Assembly: GCA_045632265.1 (NCBI GenBank)
Contig: JAZQWG010000027.1
Coordinates: 1-64,000, forward strand
DNA length: 64,000 nt
Origin: Scatosoma sp045632265
Lineage (GTDB): Bacteria; Bacillota; Clostridia; Christensenellales; Borkfalkiaceae
Reading direction: 5' to 3'
This document shows positions 1 to 8,209 of the stretch, in pieces. The translations under genes were made by a program, and so were the position numbers. The notes under the pieces were generated by a model. It did not search any database. It worked only from the letters and a program-made list of their open reading frames with translations, and was not told the origin of the DNA. Position 1 is the first letter of the stretch, and the number at the start of each line of letters is the position of its first letter.

Positions 1-1030
1 CAAGCAAGTTTTGACGGAAACGACCTTGCTTACCGCGAAGCATTGCGGAAAGCGATTTCAAATCGCGGTTGGAAGGACCGGAAAGTGCCTTACCACGACG
101 GCCGTTGTCGATAAGTGCGTCAACCGCTTCTTGCAACATACGTTTTTCGTTTTTGATAATCATATCGGGCGCGCCGATTTCCATCATCTTCTTCAAACGG
201 TTGTTACGGTTGATAACACGGCGGTACAAGTCGTTCAAGTCGGACGTAGCAAATCTACCACCGTCAAGTTGTACCATGGGACGAATATCGGGCGGGATAA
301 CGGGAAGTACCGTCAAAATCATCCATTCGGGGCGGTTGCCGCTCTTTCTGAACGATTCGATAACTTCCAAACGCTTAATCGCCTTAATCGCTTTTTGACC
401 GGGGCCTTTTTGTGCATTCACGCCTTCGTCAAGCGCTTTCTTGCATTCTTCGCTTTCCTTGTCCAAATCTACCGCCATCAAAAGTTCGCGGATGGATTCA
501 GCTCCCATGCCCACTTTCAAGCCCGTCACGGACGAATCGCCATAACGTTCTTCGATTTCACGAAGTTGCTTGTCGGTGATAACTTGCTTGTATTCAAGTT
601 CGGATACACTACCGGGGTTAAGAACAACGTAGGAAGCAAAGTAGATAACTTGTTCGAGTTGCTTGGGACCCATGTTCAAAAGCAAACCGATTTTAGAAGG
701 CACGCCTTTGAAATACCAGATATGCGATACGGGTGCAGCAAGTTCGATATGCCCCATTCTTTCACGGCGCACTTTGGAACGGGTGATTTCTACACCGCAC
801 TTTTCACAAACGTGGCCCTTGTATTTGATTCTCTTGTATTTACCGCAGTGGCATTCCCAGTCCTTCATCGGCCCAAAGATCTTTTCGCAGAAAAGACCGT
901 CTTTTTCGGGCTTTTGGGTGCGGTAGTTGATGGTTTCGGGTTTCGTTACTTCACCGTACGACCATTCTCTAACTTTCTCGGGAGAAGCAATGCTAATTTG
1001 AATTGAATTGAAATCGTTTAATTCGTACAT
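1..1030 (-). CDS. rpoC: RNA polymerase subunit beta' (N-terminal part, cut by window edge)
   Basis: About 343 N-terminal residues of the beta' subunit, which forms half of the RNA polymerase active-site cleft. The reading frame runs open to the window edge. The start ATG at 1028-1030 gives MYELNDF and follows a strong AGGAGG site in the 15-base gap after rpoB. The zinc-binding cluster typical of beta' is visible near residues 60-80 (CHCGKY followed by CEKCGV), and the conserved RGRQGRFRQNLL-type lid region is reached at the edge. It is co-transcribed with rpoB. The catalytic NADFDGD loop lies outside the window. Confidence 0.97.
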   Translation of the reverse strand, partial: MYELNDFNSIQISIASPEKVREWSYGEVTKPETINYRTQKPEKDGLFCEKIFGPMKDWECHCGKYKRIKYKGHVCEKCGVEITRSKVRRERMGHIELAAPVSHIWYFKGVPSKIGLLLNMGPKQLEQVIYFASYVVLNPGSVSELEYKQVITDKQLREIEERYGDSSVTGLKVGMGAESIRELLMAVDLDKESEECKKALDEGVNAQKGPGQKAIKAIKRLEVIESFRKSGNRPEWMILTVLPVIPPDIRPMVQLDGGRFATSDLNDLYRRVINRNNRLKKMMEIGAPDMIIKNEKRMLQEAVDALIDNGRRGKALSGPSNRDLKSLSAMLRGKQGRFRQNLL

Positions 1031-1045
1031 ACTCTTGTCTCCTCC

Positions 1046-4000
1046 TTATTCTTCATCATCAAAACCGTCGTCGAACAGTTTGTCAAAACCAAAATCATCA
1101 TCGTCAAAGTCACCTTCAAACGAATCGTCGTCGCCGCTTTCAAATCCGTCTTCGTCGTCGCCTTCTTCTTCAAAGATGTTAACGTCGAATTCGTCGTCTT
1201 CATCGTCTTCTTCGTCCATGCTGAAGTCGATTTCTTCAAGTTCTTCCGACTTAGCAAGTTCTCTTTCCTTCGCCAAGTTATCCGATGCGTCGTCTTCGTC
1301 TTCAAATTCGCGAATAACAAGTTCGTCGCCCGATTCGGTAAGAACCTTAACGTCGAGTGCCAACGATTGCAATTCTTTCAAAAGTACCTTAAACGCTTCG
1401 GGAATACCAGGTTCGGAAATGTTTTCGCCGCGAACGATGGATTCGTACGTCTTCACACGGCCGACAACGTCGTCCGATTTAACCGTCAAAATTTCTTGCA
1501 AGATGTGCGCTGCGCCGTAAGCTTCAAGCGCCCAAACTTCCATTTCACCAAATCTTTGGCCACCAAATTGCGCTTTACCGCCAAGAGGTTGTTGCGTGAC
1601 CAAACTGTAAGGACCGATTGCACGTGCGTGAATCTTGTCGTCTACAAGGTGGATAAGCTTAATCATATATTGTACGCCGATGGTTACACGGTTTTCAAAA
1701 GGTTCACCCGTTCTACCGTCGAATACTTGGAACTTACCGTCGACTTTGCCGTCGGGGTTTACCAAGTTGTTTTCACGGAAGAGCGTTTCCAAATCTTTTT
1801 CCGTTGCGCCGTCGAATACGGGCGTAGCAATCTTCCAGCCAAGTTGCTTACATACGTAGCCAAGGTGTACTTCCAAAACCTGACCGATGTTCATACGCGA
1901 AGGAACGCCGAGCGGGTTAAGCAAGATTTGAAGAGGCGTACCGTCAGCAAGGAAAGGCATATCCGCTTGCGAAAGCACGCGGGAGATAACGCCCTTATTA
2001 CCGTGACGACCTGCCATCTTGTCGCCCACTTGAATCTTACGTTTTTGTGCAATATATACACGAACGAGTTTGTTTACGCCAGGTTCAAGTTCGTCTTTGT
2101 TTTCTCTCGTGAATACCTTAACGTCAACGACAACGCCGCCTTCGCCGTGAGGTACTTTCAAGGACGTATCGCGAACTTCTCTCGATTTTTCACCAAAGAT
2201 AGCGCGAAGCAATCTTTCTTCAGGCGTGAGTTCCGCTTCGCCCTTGGGCGATACTTTACCAACGAGAATGTCACCGCTTTGAATTTCCGCACCGATACGG
2301 ATGATACCGTCTTCGTCCAAATCTTTAAGCGCATCGTCGCCTACGTTGGGGATGTCACGCGTGATTTCTTCAGGACCAAGTTTCGTATCTCTTGCTTCCG
2401 TTTCGTATTCTTCAATGTGGATAGACGTGAACACGTCGTCTTGCACCAATTTTTCGGAAAGCAAGATAGCGTCTTCGTAGTTGTAGCCTTCCCATTCCAT
2501 ATAACCGATGAGAATGTTCTTACCAAGGGCAAGTTCACCGTTGTTGGTGGAAGGACCGTCGGCGATAATTTCGCCTTTGAATACTCTGTCGCCCGTTGCA
2601 ACGATAGGACGTTGGTTAAGACACGTACCTGCGTTGGAACGTTCAAATTTCTTTAAGGGATATTCGGTGATGAAACCGCTATCTTCCTTAATCTTAATCA
2701 TGTTGGACGAGCAAGAAACGACAACGCCCGCTTCTTTTGCCGTCACGATAACGCCCGAATATTTTGCAATATCCGATTCGATACCCGTAGCAACGATAGC
2801 CGATTCCGTCTTCAAAAGGGGTACTGCTTGACGTTGCATGTTCGAGCCCATGAGCGCACGGTTGGTATCGTCGTTTTCAAGGAAGGGAATAAGCGCCGTT
2901 GCAACCGAAACAAGTTGCTTGGGCGAAACGTCCATGTAGTCCATCTTTTCACGAGGCATTTCCGTAATATCGTTTTGATGACGGCAGCCTACGCGTTCGT
3001 TGATAAATCTACCTTCTTCGTCCAAAGGTTCGTTTGCTTGCGCAACGATATACTTATCTTCTTCGTCAGCCGTAAGATAATCTACGTGCTTGGTTACAAT
3101 ACCAGCTTCCTTATCCACTCTTCTATACGGGCTCATAATGAAACCGTATTCGTTTACCTTTGCATACGTTGCAAGGGAGGTGATAAGACCGATGTTTTGA
3201 CCTTCAGGCGTTTCGATAGGACACATACGGCCATAGTGCGTATGGTGAATGTCACGTACTTCAAACGTAGCACGATCTCTATTCAAACCGCCAGGACCGA
3301 GTGCGGAAAGTTTACGCTTGTGCGTAAGTTCTGCAATCGGGTTGGTTTGGTCCATGAATTGCGAAAGTTGCGACGAACCGAAGAATTCGCGGATAACAGC
3401 CGATACGGGACGGATGTTAATAAGCGCGGTTGCCGTAATTTCCATAGGATCTTGCGTAGCCATACGTTCTTTGATAAGTCTTTCCAAACGTGCAATACCT
3501 ACGCGGAGTTGGTTTTGCAACAATTCGCCTACCGAACGTACACGACGGTTGCCAAGGTGGTCGATATTGTCCGTCGAACCGATACCGCAACGCAAATCGA
3601 GGTTGCTGGAAATGGAAGCAACGATATCGTCTACCGTGATATGCTTATGGCAGAGTTTGTCGATAAGGGGACGCATTTCCTTCTTTTGTTCTTTGGTAGG
3701 AACGGGGTGTTCGCTATTCAAGATTTCGTGGAAAAGCTTACAAGCCGCAACAAATTTGCAACGGTTGTCCTTTCTCTTTTCTCTGTTTTTCTTTTCTTCG
3801 GGTTTTTCGTCCGGTTCTTCCGCCTTTTCAATCGTCTTGTAAAGTTCGTTGATTTCGTCGGTGTACTTATCAGCAACTTCTTCCACGCTCAAGTTCGCGC
3901 ATTCCTCTGCGATGAGTTTGGAGAATTTGTAGTTGGGATAGTAAACGGTGGGAAGCAAACCGAAGTCTTTTGCACGTACTTGAACGGGGATATCGGAAAT

Positions 4001-5056
4001 CGCCGCAAAATCTACCGTGCCGTTTGCAATCATCTTGTGTCTGATTTCCCCTTCTTCGGGATCATCTACAAGGACGTAAACTTCGTTGATACCGCAGTTT
4101 TGAATGTCTTTTGCTTGCTTTTCGGAAATGATTTCCCCTTCCGTTGCAAGTACTTCACCCGTTTCGGGGTTGATAATCGTGTCTGCGATACGGCAGCCTT
4201 CCAAACGGAAAGCAAGGTTAAGCTTTTTGTTGTACTTGTATCTGCCCACTTTCGCAATGTCGTAGCGACGAGGGTCGAAGAACAAGTTGAAAAGGTGCGC
4301 TCTTACGGAATCTTCCGTGGGAGCTTCACCAGGACGAAGACGACGATACAATTCGTACAAGCCGTCCGATTCGCTCTTTGCCGTGTCCTTTGCAAGGGTA
4401 GCCGCGATAATCTTGTTGCCAGGGAACAAGTCTTCAATAGCGCGGTTAGAACCAAAGCCGAGTGCACGCAAAAGCACCGTCACACACAACTTCTTCTTTC
4501 TGTCAACACGCACGTACAAAGCATCTTGTGCGTCTTGTTCGAATTCGAGCCATGCGCCACGGTTGGGCATAACGGTGGTTGCGAACATTTCTTTACCCGT
4601 CTTGTCCTTGCTCGACGCATTGTAAACGCCGGGGGAACGAACGAGCTGGGAAACGATAACACGTTCTGCACCGTTGATGATGAAAGCGCCGTTTTCCGTC
4701 ATAAGGGGAAGGTCGCCCATGAATACTTCTTGGTCGAGAACTTCGTTTTTCACCTTGTTGACAAGACGAACTTTTACACGCAAAGGCAACGCGTATGTTG
4801 CATCACGAGTACGGCATTCTTTTTCGTCATACTTGGGTTTGTCGCCAAATCTGTGCTCTAAGAAATAGAGTTCAAAATGGTCGGAGTAGTCGGTAATCGG
4901 GGAGAAGTCCTCGAATACCTCTGCAATCCCTTCTTCGATGAAGGTCTTGTAGCTGTCTTTCTGGATTTCGACGAGGTCGGGAATGTCGATTACGTCGTCG
5001 ATTTTGCCGAATTTTCTACGTTCGGTTTTTCCATACTTTGAGATAGGTAAATCCAT
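1046..5056 (-). CDS. rpoB: RNA polymerase subunit beta
   Basis: Full-length beta subunit, 1336 residues. The rifampicin-pocket region is at about residues 555-590 (FGSSQLSQFMDQ, then THKRKLSALGPGGL), followed by CPIETPEGQNIGLI. The GDKMAGRHGNKG motif and the C-terminal FGGQRFGEMEVWALEAYGAA block are intact. The normal C-terminus is followed by about 90 very acidic residues (long Asp/Glu runs from about residue 1245), which Bacillus-type beta lacks. The Arg that normally follows HKR in the rifampicin cluster is Lys. The start follows an AGGAGC site. rpoC follows 15 bases later. The ribosomal genes rplJ-rplL, commonly found just upstream, are absent; a divergent operon is there instead. Confidence 0.98.
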   Translation of the reverse strand: MDLPISKYGKTERRKFGKIDDVIDIPDLVEIQKDSYKTFIEEGIAEVFEDFSPITDYSDHFELYFLEHRFGDKPKYDEKECRTRDATYALPLRVKVRLVNKVKNEVLDQEVFMGDLPLMTENGAFIINGAERVIVSQLVRSPGVYNASSKDKTGKEMFATTVMPNRGAWLEFEQDAQDALYVRVDRKKKLCVTVLLRALGFGSNRAIEDLFPGNKIIAATLAKDTAKSESDGLYELYRRLRPGEAPTEDSVRAHLFNLFFDPRRYDIAKVGRYKYNKKLNLAFRLEGCRIADTIINPETGEVLATEGEIISEKQAKDIQNCGINEVYVLVDDPEEGEIRHKMIANGTVDFAAISDIPVQVRAKDFGLLPTVYYPNYKFSKLIAEECANLSVEEVADKYTDEINELYKTIEKAEEPDEKPEEKKNREKRKDNRCKFVAACKLFHEILNSEHPVPTKEQKKEMRPLIDKLCHKHITVDDIVASISSNLDLRCGIGSTDNIDHLGNRRVRSVGELLQNQLRVGIARLERLIKERMATQDPMEITATALINIRPVSAVIREFFGSSQLSQFMDQTNPIAELTHKRKLSALGPGGLNRDRATFEVRDIHHTHYGRMCPIETPEGQNIGLITSLATYAKVNEYGFIMSPYRRVDKEAGIVTKHVDYLTADEEDKYIVAQANEPLDEEGRFINERVGCRHQNDITEMPREKMDYMDVSPKQLVSVATALIPFLENDDTNRALMGSNMQRQAVPLLKTESAIVATGIESDIAKYSGVIVTAKEAGVVVSCSSNMIKIKEDSGFITEYPLKKFERSNAGTCLNQRPIVATGDRVFKGEIIADGPSTNNGELALGKNILIGYMEWEGYNYEDAILLSEKLVQDDVFTSIHIEEYETEARDTKLGPEEITRDIPNVGDDALKDLDEDGIIRIGAEIQSGDILVGKVSPKGEAELTPEERLLRAIFGEKSREVRDTSLKVPHGEGGVVVDVKVFTRENKDELEPGVNKLVRVYIAQKRKIQVGDKMAGRHGNKGVISRVLSQADMPFLADGTPLQILLNPLGVPSRMNIGQVLEVHLGYVCKQLGWKIATPVFDGATEKDLETLFRENNLVNPDGKVDGKFQVFDGRTGEPFENRVTIGVQYMIKLIHLVDDKIHARAIGPYSLVTQQPLGGKAQFGGQRFGEMEVWALEAYGAAHILQEILTVKSDDVVGRVKTYESIVRGENISEPGIPEAFKVLLKELQSLALDVKVLTESGDELVIREFEDEDDASDNLAKERELAKSEELEEIDFSMDEEDDEDDEFDVNIFEEEGDDEDGFESGDDDSFEGDFDDDDFGFDKLFDDGFDDEE

Positions 5057-5311
5057 CGGTTAAAAAAGCTCCTTACATATTTTTTAGCGATTTACCGAGT
5101 ATATCTTTTCATCGATAAAAATCGAATTTTACAAAATTTTTCTTATATCGCTTTACTTTTGCGTTTTTTTGCGGTATAATAATACCGTAAACGTCTTGGC
5201 AAAAACACCCGCTTTTCCTTGGTTTTTCAAGGGTTTTGACAGCTTTTTTTCACCCGAAAAATCGCCACCAAGCGGCAATACGCCATATTAAGCATAATGA
5301 TACATTATCTA

Positions 5312-5340
5312 ATTATAATCGAGCAAAAAAAAGATGTCAA
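5312..5340 (-). promoter_or_regulatory. Consensus sigma-A promoter of rpoBC
   Basis: On the minus strand the sequence reads TTGACA (5335-5340), 17 bases, TATAAT (5312-5317), a perfect vegetative promoter. It predicts a leader of about 250 bases before rpoB. The rest of the 333-base gap (5057-5389) is AT-rich. The -10 box overlaps a plus-strand TATAAT (5314-5319), but I see no good plus-strand -35 for the divergent rqcP operon. Confidence 0.85.
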
Positions 5341-5389
5341 GCGTTTTTGAAATTATTTTAACTTTTTTTTATTATTTTTAGGTTTTTTT

Positions 5390-5632
5390 ATGAGAATTGA
5401 CAAATTTTTGAAAGTTTCGCGTATTTTGAAAAGACGCACCGTCGCCCAAGAAGCTTGCGGCGAAGATAAAGTGCTTATCAACGGCAAAATTGCAAAGCCG
5501 TCCACCAAAATTAAAATCGGCGACGTGGTGGAAGTTTTGTATGCGGCGGGCAGTTTGAAATTCCGCGTGCTCAATATCAAAGAAACTGTGAAAAAGGAAG
5601 AAGCCGCTTCCCTTTACGAGGTGATTGTATGA
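5390..5632 (+). CDS. rqcP: RqcP-type S4 RNA-binding protein
   Basis: 80 residues, almost entirely one S4 RNA-binding domain (MRIDKFLKVSRILKRR at the start, VLINGKIAKPSTKIKIGD in the middle). Length and sequence closely resemble Bacillus RqcP (YabO), which works with RqcH on stalled 60S-like 50S subunits to add alanine tails to incomplete peptides. The family match is from recognisable sequence; the function is inferred from the family. It overlaps the next gene by four bases (ATGA), so the two are probably translationally coupled. Confidence 0.88.
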   Translation: MRIDKFLKVSRILKRRTVAQEACGEDKVLINGKIAKPSTKIKIGDVVEVLYAAGSLKFRVLNIKETVKKEEAASLYEVIV

Positions 5633-6750
5633 AATATTCGGTTGGCGTGGTAATTTGCGCTGCGGGCAAAGGCACGCGCGCAGGTTTTGAAAAGAACAAA
5701 CTGCTTATCCCCTTCCAAGGTAGCACAGCTTTGGAAAAATCCCTTTCCGCTTTTGATTTCCACGGCATTGACGAAATTATCGTCACGGCTTCGGAAAACG
5801 ATTATGCGGAAATTTCCGCCCTTTGCGAAAAATTTGCAAGAGTGAAAGTGGTGCTTGGCGGACAAACGCGCACGGAATCGGTGTACAACGCATTAAAGGA
5901 AGTGAAAAGCGAAATCGTGCTTATCCACGACGGCGCGCGCCCCTTCGTCACTCGTGAAATTATCGAGCGTTGTATCCAAAGCGTAAAATCGTTTGGTAGC
6001 GGCGTTTGTGCGGTGGCTTGCACGGACACGATTGCCGTGGCGGAAAAGAATAAAATTGTAAACGTGCCCAACCGCGACACCCTTTACCAAATCCAAACCC
6101 CGCAAGGCTTCTTCACGGAAAATATTCTTTCAGCGTACAACCAAGCCTTTGAAAACGGCAACCTTTCCTACACCGACGATTCGTCCGTGTTTGCGGCGTA
6201 TTGTGGAAAACCCACCCTTTGCGAAGGCGGAAAAGAGAATAGAAAATTGACACACGCAAGCGACTTTGCAAGCGGCGTAGCTCGTTGCGGTTTTGGCGTG
6301 GATACGCACGCTTTTGGAAAAGAACAACCGTATATTACGCTTGGCGGCGTAAAAATCCCCAGCGAAAGCGGCTTGATTGCACACAGCGACGGCGACGTAC
6401 TCGTGCATGCGCTTATGGATGCGCTTCTTTCGGCGGCGGGCTTGAAGGACATCGGCTTCTATTTCCCCGATACGGACGAAAAATGGAAGAACGCAAACTC
6501 TATTAAAATGCTCGAAAGCGTTATGGTTATGCTCACGGAAATGAATTACGGCGTGCAAAACGTTTCCATCGCTATCCAAGCGGAAAAGCCCCGCCTTGCC
6601 AAATATATCGACGATATGAAAAACGTACTTTCGTCCGCTTTGAAAGTTGATCCCACCGCCGTCGGTATTACCGCAGGCACAAACGAAGGACTTGGGTACG
6701 TTGGCGAAGGAAAAGGCATTACCGTACACGCGTACGCGTTATTAAAATAA
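5629..6750 (+). CDS. ispDF: Bifunctional IspD-IspF isoprenoid enzyme
   Basis: A fusion of two enzymes of the MEP pathway, 373 residues. Residues 1 to about 215 are IspD (CDP-ME synthase): AAGKGTRAGF nucleotide loop, GGQTRTESV, IHDGARPFV and QTPQGF. Residues about 220-373 are IspF (MEcPP synthase): the metal-binding DTHAF, SDGDVLVHALMDAL, and GLGYVGEGKGI at the end. IspE, the step between them, is not in the window. The fusion is common in alpha- and epsilon-proteobacteria and occurs patchily elsewhere. It sits between rqcP (overlap) and radA (13-base gap), in one likely operon. Confidence 0.95.
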   Translation: MKYSVGVVICAAGKGTRAGFEKNKLLIPFQGSTALEKSLSAFDFHGIDEIIVTASENDYAEISALCEKFARVKVVLGGQTRTESVYNALKEVKSEIVLIHDGARPFVTREIIERCIQSVKSFGSGVCAVACTDTIAVAEKNKIVNVPNRDTLYQIQTPQGFFTENILSAYNQAFENGNLSYTDDSSVFAAYCGKPTLCEGGKENRKLTHASDFASGVARCGFGVDTHAFGKEQPYITLGGVKIPSESGLIAHSDGDVLVHALMDALLSAAGLKDIGFYFPDTDEKWKNANSIKMLESVMVMLTEMNYGVQNVSIAIQAEKPRLAKYIDDMKNVLSSALKVDPTAVGITAGTNEGLGYVGEGKGITVHAYALLK

Positions 6751-6763
6751 GTAAGGAGAATTT

Positions 6764-8155
6764 ATGGCAACGAAAAGCAAAACCCCGACGAGTCAGTTCG
6801 TATGCTCGCAATGCGGCTACGCCACCCCTAAATGGCTGGGCAAGTGCCCCGATTGCGGAGAATTTAATACGTTGCAAGAAGAACTCGTCCGTGTGGATAA
6901 CACCCCCACGCGCACGAATACCTTGAAATCGCCTACCCGTGCTTTGCCCCTTTCGCAAGTAGGGTTTGAAAAATTCCACCGTGTAAAATGTGGCATCGGC
7001 GAATTTGACACCGTGCTCGGCGGCGGTATGGTGAGAGGCTCGCTTGTGTTGCTTGGCGGCGACCCTGGTATAGGGAAATCCACCCTTCTTACGCAAGTTT
7101 CAGCAAACCTTGCCAAGACGGAAAAGGTGCTGTACGCTTCCGCCGAAGAAAGCTGTTCGCAAGTGAAAATGCGTTGCGAAAGACTGGGTTTGAACTCGGA
7201 CAATTTATACCTTTTGAACGAAACGTGTTTGGAAGATATCGAAAGCGCTTTGGACGGGCACACCGTCGTCGTCATCGACTCTATCCAAGCGGTGTACACC
7301 GACACCCTTTCGTCGGCTGCGGGCAGCGTTGCGCAAGTGCGTGAATGTGCCGCAAAACTTATGCGAATTGCAAAAAGCCAAAACATCACGTTTTTCATCA
7401 TCGGACACGTGACGAAAGAAGGCTCGCTTGCCGGTCCGAAAGTTCTTGAACATATCATGGACACCGTGCTGTATTTTGAAGGGCAACAAGAAGACAATTA
7501 TCGTCTTCTTCGAGCGGTGAAAAACCGCTTTGGCTCGGCACAAGAAGTGGGCGTATTCGAGATGACGGACGAGGGCATTAAAAGCGTCAGCGATTATGCA
7601 AACTTATTCTTATCGGACGCACGTGGGATTGCGGCAGGCTCAGCCGTCACCCCGTCCGAAAGCGGCAACCGCTGCATGAACGTAGAAATTCAAACGCTCA
7701 TTTCCAAAACCCCTTTCGGCGCACCCCGTCGCATGAGTTTGGGCGTAGATTATAACAAACTCGTCGTGCTGATTGCGGTGCTTGAAAAGCGTTGTGGAAT
7801 CCCCTTCTTTGCTTCCGACGTGTACGTCAACGCCATGGGTGGCATGAAACTGGGCGAACCGAGCGTCGATTTGGCGATTTGCGCCGCTTTGGCAAGTGCG
7901 GCAAGCGACAACCCGATTGATAAATACACGGCGCTGTTTGGCGAAGTAGGCTTGACGGGGGAAATCCGTCCCGTGTCGCAAGCGGATAAGCGTGTCAACG
8001 AGTGCATTAAAACGGGCTTTAAGCGAGTAATTTTGCCCGCCAAAAACATGAAAACGTGCCAAAAATACGCCGACAAAATCGAACTTATCCCCGTGCAATA
8101 CGTAGGGCAAATGATAAAAGCGCTTGGCTTGCGCCCTGCGCCTATCGTTCAATAA
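6764..8155 (+). CDS. radA: DNA repair protein RadA (Sms)
   Basis: 463 residues. An N-terminal four-cysteine zinc finger (CSQCGY and CPDCGEF, residues about 11-30), a RecA-like ATPase with Walker A GDPGIGKST and the RadA-specific KNRFG motif (VKNRFGSAQEVGVFEM), then a C-terminal Lon-protease-like domain. RadA drives branch migration of recombination intermediates in homologous repair. The start follows AAGGAG. It is the last gene of the rqcP-ispDF-radA group and is followed by a terminator. Confidence 0.97.
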   Translation: MATKSKTPTSQFVCSQCGYATPKWLGKCPDCGEFNTLQEELVRVDNTPTRTNTLKSPTRALPLSQVGFEKFHRVKCGIGEFDTVLGGGMVRGSLVLLGGDPGIGKSTLLTQVSANLAKTEKVLYASAEESCSQVKMRCERLGLNSDNLYLLNETCLEDIESALDGHTVVVIDSIQAVYTDTLSSAAGSVAQVRECAAKLMRIAKSQNITFFIIGHVTKEGSLAGPKVLEHIMDTVLYFEGQQEDNYRLLRAVKNRFGSAQEVGVFEMTDEGIKSVSDYANLFLSDARGIAAGSAVTPSESGNRCMNVEIQTLISKTPFGAPRRMSLGVDYNKLVVLIAVLEKRCGIPFFASDVYVNAMGGMKLGEPSVDLAICAALASAASDNPIDKYTALFGEVGLTGEIRPVSQADKRVNECIKTGFKRVILPAKNMKTCQKYADKIELIPVQYVGQMIKALGLRPAPIVQ

Positions 8156-8170
8156 AAAACTTTGACATTA

Positions 8171-8204
8171 AAAAAGGACTTCTCCGCGAAGTCCTTTTTT
8201 CTTT
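8171..8204. terminator. Bidirectional terminator between radA and the Sel1 gene
   Basis: A 12-base stem (AAAAAGGACTTC / GAAGTCCTTTTT) with a 5-base loop, flanked by A-run and T-run, between two convergent genes. It can serve both strands. Confidence 0.85.
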
Positions 8205-8209
8205 TACTT

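Noticed and set aside
11..1006. Long open frame on the plus strand opposite rpoC
   Set aside because: It is the reverse-strand shadow of rpoC, has no ribosome site and no recognisable motif. The same applies to the long plus-strand frames opposite rpoB, pyrC, pyrD and the lipoproteins.
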